45,203 nt of DNA. Origin: an uncultured Bacteroidota bacterium (GTDB taxonomy: Bacteria > Bacteroidota > Bacteroidia > Bacteroidales > GWA2-32-17). The notes below the pieces were generated by a model. The model did no database searches, was not told the DNA's origin, and saw only the letters and a list, made by a program, of their open reading frames with translations. Positions within the stretch are counted from its first letter, which is position 1, and the number at the start of each line of letters is the position of its first letter. Positions 1-6,866 of the stretch are shown here, piece after piece. The stretch spans positions 1 to 45,203 of the forward strand of contig CAILUD010000224.1 of assembly GCA_903837285.1 (NCBI GenBank). The letters are read 5' to 3'. The position numbers were made by a program, and so were the translations under genes.

Positions 1-95
1 GGTTTTAATAGTATTGTTGTTAGTATTATTTTTTTTGCAAATTATATCACCTAAAATATAGTTATTGATTTTCAAATTCAATAAATGAATTTAAA

Positions 96-2549
96 ATGAA
101 AACAAAAAAAACTCATTCCGAACTCTCAAAGGAATTAAAGGAACTTAAGCAAAAGTATAGTTCTATAGTTAGATCCGAGAAAATCAGCAAAACGAATCAT
201 GCATTAGCCTTAAAATATGGCGAAATAGGCCGCGAAATTTTGCAGGCGTTAAACGAGCCATCCAGTATGGAAGAATCGATTCAAACTGTTCTTTCCATAT
301 TAAAAAAAGGTACTGGCTTCGAGGCAGTAGGAATAAGGTTGCAACATGGCGACGATTTTCCATACTTTGTTCAGGATGGTTTCTCGCGTGATTTCTTGAT
401 AACTGAAAACTCATTGGTAGAAAGAAAAATGGATGGCGGTGTGTGTCGCGATAAAGATGGTAACATCCAGCTTGAATGTACTTGTGGCCTGGTTATTTCT
501 GGAAAAACAGATCCTGCTAATCCTTTGTTTACAGCTGGTGGCAGTAGTTGGACAAATAATTCGTTTCCATTTCTTGAAGTTCCCTTAAGCGACGATCCAA
601 GACATAATCCCCGTAATAATTGTATTCATAAAGGGTATGCCTCTGTTGCTTTAATTCCTATACGGAATAAAGAAAAAATTGTCGGGCTTATTCAATTCAA
701 TGATAAATGGAAAGACCAGTTTACCATTCAAAGTATAGAAATACTTGAAGGAATTGCGGCTCAAATTGGTTCAGCTTTAATGCGAAAACAGGCTGAGAAC
801 GAACTCCGGTTATTCCAGAATGAATTAGAAAAGCGTGTATATGCCCGTACTGAAGAATTACTTATTTCGAACGAAACAATTGCTGAAGAAATAAAAGAAA
901 AACAACATGCAGAAGATGCATTAAAAGTCGAGAAATTTAATCTCGAGGCCATTTTCGAATCTTCACCTATTGGAATGCTTATTATTGATGAGTCTACTAA
1001 TATAATTATGGCAAATGCTGCTATAGCTGTGCTTGCCGGAGTTGATGAATCTGAAATTATACGCCATCGGCCAGGTAATGCCTTACGTTGTATACACAGT
1101 TCAAAAGATCCTCGCGGATGTGGTTATGCAAAAGAATGTAAACTTTGCGAATTACGCAACGGTGTTGAATTATTAATTAAAGATGGTGGCTTTATTCGCG
1201 GAGCAGAACTGGCAGTAAATTTAATGCGAGATGAAAAGGAAGTAAAGGTTTGGTTAAAAGTTGGTGTCGAACCTTTAATGATTAACAATCTTCAACATTG
1301 GTGTGTTGCCTTAGATAATATTACAGAAAGTAAACAAATAACAGAAAATTATAAAAAGAGTCAGGAGTTGTTATCCGAAACAGGTAAAATTGGTAAAGTT
1401 GGTGGTTGGGAATTTAATATTGATACATTTGAGCAAAACTGGACAGAAGAGACTTATCATATACACGAAATTGATATACATGATAAATTAACCGTTGAAA
1501 AAGGAATAAACTATTATACTACAGAATCAAAGCCTATAATTGATGAGGCAGTAAAACGGGCTATTGAGTTTGGCGAACCTTTTGATTTTGATTTAGAAAT
1601 AATAACTGCAAAAGGAAATCTACGATCTGTGAATGCTATTGGAAAGGCAGATTTAACAAAAAGAAGAATATATGGTTTTTTTCAGGATATAACAGAACGC
1701 AAATTAATGTCAGAAGTTCAGGAATTTATGCTAAAATGCGGGCATCCTGGTTCGGGGGAAGAGTTTTTTGAATCTTTAGCAAAATATCTTTCTACAATTC
1801 TTAATATGGAATATGTTTGTATCGACCAGCTAGAAGGAGATGGGTTGACTGCTCAAACACTTGCAATTTATAATGATGGTATATATGAAACAAACGTTTC
1901 TTACGCACTAAAAGAAACTCCTTGTGGCGATGTAGTAGGTAAAACTATTTGTTGTTTTCCAGAAAATGTTTGCAATTTGTTTCCACGCGATCAGGCATTG
2001 CTAGATTTAAAGGCAATTAGCTATATTGGTACTACTTTATGGAGTTTTGATGGAAAACCAATCGGACTAATTGCAATTATCGGACAAAAGCCTTTAAAGA
2101 ATGCAACACTTGCAGAATTAGTACTTAAACATGTTGCTGTTAGGGCTGCTGGTGAATTGGAACGCTTGAAGGCTGAGGTTGCTATTCTTGAGACCAATCA
2201 GTTATTGTCTTTATTTGTAAAGCAGTCGCCCATATATACATATGTAAAGGATGTTTCCCATGATGAAAGCCGGGTTTTAATTGCAAGTGAAAATATGAAA
2301 GATTTAACTGGCATAGCAGGTTCTGACATGATTGGAAAGAATATGTATGAACTTTTTCCTGCTGAATTTGGAAAAAAAATAACACAAGATGACTGGAAGG
2401 TTATTTCTGATGGCGAAATTATTCAATTAGATGAAGAGCTGAATAACCGTTATTACACTACTATTAAATTTCCCATTTCATTTGGCAATAAAAAAAAAGC
2501 TTGCTGGTTATACTATCGACATAACAGATCGCAAAAATGCAGAAACTGA
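96..2549 (+). CDS. Hybrid sensor kinase, N-terminal part (GAF/PAS sensor half, frameshifted)
   Basis: This is the sensory half of a very large multi-domain histidine kinase. In order: a basic coiled-coil start (about residues 1-45), a GAF domain (about 50-230), a coiled coil (about 232-285), a PAS domain (about 285-415), a PAS_3-type domain (about 425-545), a second GAF (about 550-690) and the beginning of another PAS (from about 700). The first GAF has cysteines at 117, 128, 130 and 176; the first PAS has them at 332, 342, 348 and 351. No signal peptide or membrane segment is visible, so it is probably cytoplasmic. The frame leaves the PAS domain at a run of nine A (2490-2498) and ends in about 17 unrelated residues. 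The domain resumes in the next frame, so this and the following entry are one gene, 96-4635. The ATG at 96 is the only reasonable start. The ligand is unknown. Confidence 0.85.
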   Translation: MKTKKTHSELSKELKELKQKYSSIVRSEKISKTNHALALKYGEIGREILQALNEPSSMEESIQTVLSILKKGTGFEAVGIRLQHGDDFPYFVQDGFSRDFLITENSLVERKMDGGVCRDKDGNIQLECTCGLVISGKTDPANPLFTAGGSSWTNNSFPFLEVPLSDDPRHNPRNNCIHKGYASVALIPIRNKEKIVGLIQFNDKWKDQFTIQSIEILEGIAAQIGSALMRKQAENELRLFQNELEKRVYARTEELLISNETIAEEIKEKQHAEDALKVEKFNLEAIFESSPIGMLIIDESTNIIMANAAIAVLAGVDESEIIRHRPGNALRCIHSSKDPRGCGYAKECKLCELRNGVELLIKDGGFIRGAELAVNLMRDEKEVKVWLKVGVEPLMINNLQHWCVALDNITESKQITENYKKSQELLSETGKIGKVGGWEFNIDTFEQNWTEETYHIHEIDIHDKLTVEKGINYYTTESKPIIDEAVKRAIEFGEPFDFDLEIITAKGNLRSVNAIGKADLTKRRIYGFFQDITERKLMSEVQEFMLKCGHPGSGEEFFESLAKYLSTILNMEYVCIDQLEGDGLTAQTLAIYNDGIYETNVSYALKETPCGDVVGKTICCFPENVCNLFPRDQALLDLKAISYIGTTLWSFDGKPIGLIAIIGQKPLKNATLAELVLKHVAVRAAGELERLKAEVAILETNQLLSLFVKQSPIYTYVKDVSHDESRVLIASENMKDLTGIAGSDMIGKNMYELFPAEFGKKITQDDWKVISDGEIIQLDEELNNRYYTTIKFPISFGNKKKACWLYYRHNRSQKCRN

Positions 2550-4635
2550 ATTAAGGAAAAGCCAAGAATTGTTAAAAGCGACTAGCGAAATGGCAAGTTT
2601 GGGGGGGTGGGAAATTGATCTCGAAAAGCAAACACTTACTTGGTCTGATGAAGTATTTAAAATTCATGAAACTGATGAGAATTTTATTCCAACTGTTGAA
2701 AAAGCAATTGATTTTTATGCGCCTGAATCAATACCTCTTATTACTGAAGCTGTAAATAGAGCAATTGAAAAAGGTGAAGCTTTTGATTTGCAACTTCAAA
2801 TTATTACTGCAAAAGGAGTCCGCAAATGGGTTCATGCAAAGGGTAATGCTGTTTTAGCAAATGGAAAAGCTGTTAAAATAACGGGAACATTTCAGGATAT
2901 TCATCAACGTAAATTAATTGAAGAACAACTTAAACAAAAGACAGATGAAATTGAAACCCAGAACGAAGAAATACATCAACAAAATGAAGAATACAGACAG
3001 TTAAATGAAGAATTATTTAGAAGTGATGAAAGGTATAGAAGTTTAATCACTCATTTGGAAGCCGGAGTGGTTGTTCATTCTGCCGATACTTCAATAATAA
3101 ATAATAACCAAAGAGCCTCGTTTTTATTAGGGTTAAACGAAGAACAGATAAAGGGAAAATTAGCTATCGATCCACGATGGAAATTTATAAATATAAATAA
3201 TTTGCCTCTATCTTTAGAAGAATATCCGGTTAATAGGATTATTTCTTCACAAAAACCATTTAAAGATTTTATTCTAGGTGTTTGCAGACCTGAAAATAAT
3301 GATGTGATCTGGTTAACTGTTAATGGTTTTCCAGTTTTTAATAAATTACAACAATTGACAGAAGTTGTTATAAGTTTTATTGATATAACTGATCGGAAAT
3401 TAAATGAAATTAAATTAAAAGAAAAATCTGAAGAAATTGAAACTCAAAACGAAGAATACCGTTTGATAAACGAAGAATATAAGCAAATTAATGATGAACT
3501 TTTTATTGCAAGATACAGAGCAGAAGAAAGTGACAGATTAAAATCTGCATTTCTTGCCAATATGAGTCACGAAATACGTACTCCTATGAATGGTATAGTT
3601 GGGTTTGCCGATTTGTTAAACAGTCCTAATATAACAAATGAAAAAAGAAAAGATTTTACTGCTATTATTATCGAAAGGTCAAATCATCTTTTGAATATTG
3701 TTAATGATATTCTGGATATTTCAAAAATTGAGGCAGGAATGGTAACTGTTAAGAATGAAAATGTTCCTATTAACATACTCCTGCTCGAATTGTATACATA
3801 TTATAGTAATCACGATAAGCTTAGAGAGATTAAATTAGAAGTTAAGTATGGTATTGAAGATACTAAAACCCGTATCTACATTGATGATACTAAAATGATG
3901 CAGATATTTAACAATCTTATAAGTAATGCATTAAAATTTACATCTAAAGGGCATATTGTTTTTGGATACGAACTTAAAGGTAAAATGCTACAGTTTTTTG
4001 TAGAAGATTCAGGTATCGGGATACCAGATGACTATAAAGAAAAGGTATTCGATAGGTTTATACAAGTCGAAATGGAATTTTCAAAAAATTATGGAGGAAC
4101 AGGATTAGGGTTATCCATAACAAAAGAACTGGTACATTTAATGGGAGGCGAAATTTGGATTGAATCAAAATTGGGAGTAGGGACTAAAGTCTTTTTTACT
4201 ATGCCTTATGAAATTGCGAAATCTGAAGAGGAATTATTGATTGAAAATCCACACCTATTAAATAACAAAAATATTGCAGGCAAATCAATTTTAATTGTAG
4301 ATGATGATGAAACAAATTTATATTACTTAAATGAAGTAACTACAAATTTAGAATTAAAAGTTTTTAAAGCGAATAATGGTTTTGAAGCTATTGAACAGTT
4401 TAAAAACAATACAGATATTTCTTTAATACTAATGGATATTAAAATGCCTGTAATGGGTGGTATGGAGGCAACTAAACTTATAAAATCAATAAATAGCAAC
4501 GTTAAAGTAATAGCTCAAACTGCTCATGCATTGCTTACAGAGCAAGATATTGTTATTGCCGGTGGTTGCGACGATTATATTTCAAAACCAATAGACAGGG
4601 AAAAATTAATTAGCTTGATTAGAAAGCATATTTAA
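2482..4635 (+). CDS. Hybrid sensor kinase, C-terminal part (PAS, HisKA, HATPase, receiver)
   Basis: This is the catalytic half of the gene that begins at 96. It opens inside the last strand of a PAS domain (the AGYTIDITDRK stretch). It continues with a PAS_3-type domain closely resembling one in the first half, a Glu/Gln-rich coiled coil, another PAS, a HisKA domain with the phospho-acceptor in SHEIRTP (His363 counted from the TTG at 2482), a HATPase domain with DSGIGIP and GGTGLGLSI boxes, and a C-terminal receiver with DDDE and phospho-acceptor Asp652 in LMDIKMP. It is therefore a hybrid kinase able to pass phosphate His to Asp. The TTG at 2482 is only the edge of the open frame; there is no sign of an independent start. 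No output domain follows, so a separate HPt or response regulator is expected elsewhere. Confidence 0.85.
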   Translation: MAIKKKLAGYTIDITDRKNAETELRKSQELLKATSEMASLGGWEIDLEKQTLTWSDEVFKIHETDENFIPTVEKAIDFYAPESIPLITEAVNRAIEKGEAFDLQLQIITAKGVRKWVHAKGNAVLANGKAVKITGTFQDIHQRKLIEEQLKQKTDEIETQNEEIHQQNEEYRQLNEELFRSDERYRSLITHLEAGVVVHSADTSIINNNQRASFLLGLNEEQIKGKLAIDPRWKFININNLPLSLEEYPVNRIISSQKPFKDFILGVCRPENNDVIWLTVNGFPVFNKLQQLTEVVISFIDITDRKLNEIKLKEKSEEIETQNEEYRLINEEYKQINDELFIARYRAEESDRLKSAFLANMSHEIRTPMNGIVGFADLLNSPNITNEKRKDFTAIIIERSNHLLNIVNDILDISKIEAGMVTVKNENVPINILLLELYTYYSNHDKLREIKLEVKYGIEDTKTRIYIDDTKMMQIFNNLISNALKFTSKGHIVFGYELKGKMLQFFVEDSGIGIPDDYKEKVFDRFIQVEMEFSKNYGGTGLGLSITKELVHLMGGEIWIESKLGVGTKVFFTMPYEIAKSEEELLIENPHLLNNKNIAGKSILIVDDDETNLYYLNEVTTNLELKVFKANNGFEAIEQFKNNTDISLILMDIKMPVMGGMEATKLIKSINSNVKVIAQTAHALLTEQDIVIAGGCDDYISKPIDREKLISLIRKHI
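2490..2498 (+). other. Frameshift site in a run of nine A
   Basis: Nine A lie between GGCAAT and GCTTGC. With nine A the upstream frame continues as FGNKKKACW and soon stops. With eight it reads FGNKKKLAGYTIDITDRK and joins the rest of the PAS domain, giving one protein of about 1,512 residues. The cause could be a base-calling or assembly error, a real indel, slipped-strand phase variation, or transcriptional slippage. Confidence 0.85.
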
Positions 4636-5015
4636 AAAAACTTTCGTAATTACTTGTTTAACTCGACTCTACTTAACAATATTTGTTTTTGTCTATTTTT
4701 TTTGAAGCATTATCTGCCATTTTTTTATTGATCTATCAACTTTTTTTAAAAGAGGGATCTGAATGTAATACCGTTTGTCCGCCACGGCGAATTATAGTTG
4801 GTATAAACAGCAAGTTTGTTGGTCTATTTTAGAATTATATATCGTATTATGGTGACAATGCCATAAACATAACAATTATTAAGCACCAAAAGAACTTAAG
4901 GTAATTTGCAAGATATTTAAATTGTTTCCAAAGGACAAAAATAATTTAATAAGCTATTGTTTACTAAGGCATAAGTTTTAAAAAATGTAATGCAGAGAAT
5001 AAGATTCCTGCAAAA
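4636..5015. other. Long intergenic stretch, no convincing gene
   Basis: No coding sequence of normal size is visible here. It holds a GC-rich near-palindrome (TCCGCCACGGCGAA, 4778-4791), standing out in AT-rich DNA. It also holds an inverted repeat TTATGG-N8-CCATAA (4847-4866). On the minus strand 4785-4693 is a 30-residue open frame from a GTG that looks faintly coding (VADKRYYIQIPLLKK...) and could be the tail of a decayed gene. None of these can be assigned. Confidence 0.4.
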
Positions 5016-5018
5016 TTT

Positions 5019-5048
5019 TTGTAATCAAAAAATATTTTTATATCTTTG
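5019..5048 (+). promoter_or_regulatory. Bacteroidota-type promoter for rimP-nusA-infB
   Basis: The -7 box TATCTTTG (5041-5048) matches TAnnTTTG. A TTG at 5019-5021, part of TTTTTG, lies 19 bases upstream as the -33 element. Transcription would start near 5054, leaving a leader of about 60 bases before rimP. Confidence 0.75.
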
Positions 5049-5057
5049 CAACGAATT

Positions 5058-5108
5058 CAGGAGAAGGATATGACAGGGGACCGAAAGTCCCCTGTTTTAT
5101 TAACCTAA
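5058..5108 (+). promoter_or_regulatory. Leader hairpin and possible 12-codon mini-ORF before rimP
   Basis: A perfect 9-bp GC-rich stem, ACAGGGGAC (5073-5081) with GTCCCCTGT (5087-5095) around the loop CGAAA, is followed by TTTTATTA and resembles a terminator. The same bases encode an ATG-started frame, MTGDRKSPVLLT then TAA (5070-5108), preceded by AGGAGAAGG (5058-5066). A leader hairpin ahead of an operon that contains nusA suggests attenuation or autoregulation. This is inferred from position and structure only. Confidence 0.55.
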
Positions 5109-5115
5109 ATTATTT

Positions 5116-5583
5116 ATGATTGATAAAGAAAAAATAAAAGAAGTAGCAGCAAGTGCAAATTTAGGCAAAGACTATGTTGTGGTAGATGTTGAGGTAAAAC
5201 CTGTAAACAATTTTACAGTGTTTATTGAAAGCATTTCCAACATTACAATTGGCGATTGCGTTACTGTTAGCCGTTTTATTGAAGAAAACTTTGATCGCGA
5301 AGTTGAGGATTATGAGTTAAGTGTTTCATCAGCAGGAATTGACAAGCCTTTAACAGCAAAGATTCAGTATCAGAAAAATATTGGCAAAATTGCTGAAGTA
5401 ATCTTAAAAGATGGCAAAAAGCTTATGGGAATGTTAACAGCAGTTTGCGATAATTCAATAAAGATCACTTTTAGTCAGAAAGAAAAATCAGCAGAAACAA
5501 AAAAAAATGTTTTGGTTGACAAAGAATTAGAAATAGAATTTAGTAATATAAAATCGGTAATGATTGTTGTTTCTTTTAAATAA
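5116..5583 (+). CDS. rimP: Ribosome maturation factor RimP
   Basis: RimP helps assemble the 30S ribosomal subunit. The protein is 155 residues, normal for the family. The N-terminal domain carries the typical pattern of a short strand, a DCVTVSRFIEE-like helix and the ELSVSSAGIDKPL motif, which corresponds to the family's LEVSSPGLDRPL signature. The C-terminal SH3-like domain follows (about 85-155). The ATG at 5116 lies directly after the hairpin leader. nusA begins 8 bases after the stop. The order rimP-nusA-infB is one of the most conserved bacterial operons and supports the call independently. Confidence 0.95.
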   Translation: MIDKEKIKEVAASANLGKDYVVVDVEVKPVNNFTVFIESISNITIGDCVTVSRFIEENFDREVEDYELSVSSAGIDKPLTAKIQYQKNIGKIAEVILKDGKKLMGMLTAVCDNSIKITFSQKEKSAETKKNVLVDKELEIEFSNIKSVMIVVSFK

Positions 5584-5591
5584 GAAGAACT

Positions 5592-6827
5592 ATGGAAAAT
5601 TTAAATTTAATAGAGCATTTTGCAGAATTTAAAGATCTGAAAAACATCGACAGAGCAACTATGATGCGTGTTTTAGAAGATGTTTTTAGAAGTACATTAA
5701 ACAAACAATTTGGCGAAACAGATAATTTCGACATCATTATTAACATTGATAAGGGTGACTTTGAAATCTGGAGAACTAGAACTGTTGTAAACGATGAAGA
5801 CTTAACAGATGCGGTAACTCAAATCAAATTATCTGATGCTAAAAAGATAGATGATGATTATGAAGAAGGTGAAGATGTATCTGATGAGGTGAAATTTGCT
5901 GACTTTGGCCGTCGTACAATCCTTGCATTACGTCAGAATCTTTCTTCAAAAATTTTAGAGCTTGAAAAAGACAGTATTTTTGGCAAATACAAAGATAAAA
6001 TTGGCGAAATTGTATCGGGTGAAGTTTATCAAATATGGAAAAAAGAAATTCTTATCCTCGATGATGAAGGCAATGAATTAATAATGCCTAAAACTGAGCA
6101 GATTCCTTCAGATTTTTTCCGCAAAGGAGATAATGTTCGTGCTGTTGTTGTAAGGGTTGAAATGAAAAATAACAATCCGCTTATTATTCTTTCTCGTACT
6201 TCTCCAGTATTCTTAGAGAGACTTTTTGAATTAGAAGTACCTGAGATTTTTGATGGACTAATTACTATCAAAAAAATTGTACGTATTCCTGGCGAAAGAG
6301 CAAAAGTTGCAGTTGAATCATATGATGATAGAATCGATCCGGTAGGTGCTTGTGTTGGTATGAAAGGAAGTCGTATTCATGGTATAGTTCGCGAATTGAA
6401 AAATGAAAATATTGATGTTATTAATTTTACTAATAACACAAATTTATATATTCAGCGTGCTTTAAGTCCAGCAAAAATTAGCGACATAAAAATAGTTGAC
6501 CCTGATAAGAGAGCTGAAGTATACCTTGATCCAGATCAGGTTTCATTAGCAATTGGTAAAGGCGGATTAAATATTCGTCTTGCTAGCCAGTTAACAGGTT
6601 TTGAAATTGATGTTTACAGAAATGTACAGGAAGACGATGAAGATGTTGATCTTGACGAATTCTCAGACGAAATAGATGCCTGGGTAATTGATGAGTTTAA
6701 GAAAATTGGATGCGATACTGCAAAAAGTATCTTAAATCACAGCGTTGAAGAATTGGTTCGTCGTACCGATTTGGAAGAAGAAACAATTCAGCATGTTGTA
6801 AATATCGTAAAATCCGAATTCGAATAA
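5592..6827 (+). CDS. nusA: Transcription termination/antitermination protein NusA
   Basis: NusA binds RNA polymerase and nascent RNA and modulates pausing, termination and antitermination. At 411 residues it contains the N-terminal polymerase-binding domain (about 1-125), an S1 domain (about 130-200), two KH domains (about 200-345, with VGACVGMKGSRI and VSLAIGKGGLNI GxxG loops), and a short acidic tail with a helix-hairpin-helix-like segment. It is shorter than the roughly 495-residue E. coli protein because most of the C-terminal acidic repeats are missing, which is usual in this phylum. It is the middle gene of the operon. The hairpin leader upstream could be a site of NusA autoregulation, but that is inference. 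Confidence 0.96.
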   Translation: MENLNLIEHFAEFKDLKNIDRATMMRVLEDVFRSTLNKQFGETDNFDIIINIDKGDFEIWRTRTVVNDEDLTDAVTQIKLSDAKKIDDDYEEGEDVSDEVKFADFGRRTILALRQNLSSKILELEKDSIFGKYKDKIGEIVSGEVYQIWKKEILILDDEGNELIMPKTEQIPSDFFRKGDNVRAVVVRVEMKNNNPLIILSRTSPVFLERLFELEVPEIFDGLITIKKIVRIPGERAKVAVESYDDRIDPVGACVGMKGSRIHGIVRELKNENIDVINFTNNTNLYIQRALSPAKISDIKIVDPDKRAEVYLDPDQVSLAIGKGGLNIRLASQLTGFEIDVYRNVQEDDEDVDLDEFSDEIDAWVIDEFKKIGCDTAKSILNHSVEELVRRTDLEEETIQHVVNIVKSEFE

Positions 6828-6866
6828 TATTTTTTTATATATTTAAACCTTTATAGGGAAACAAAA

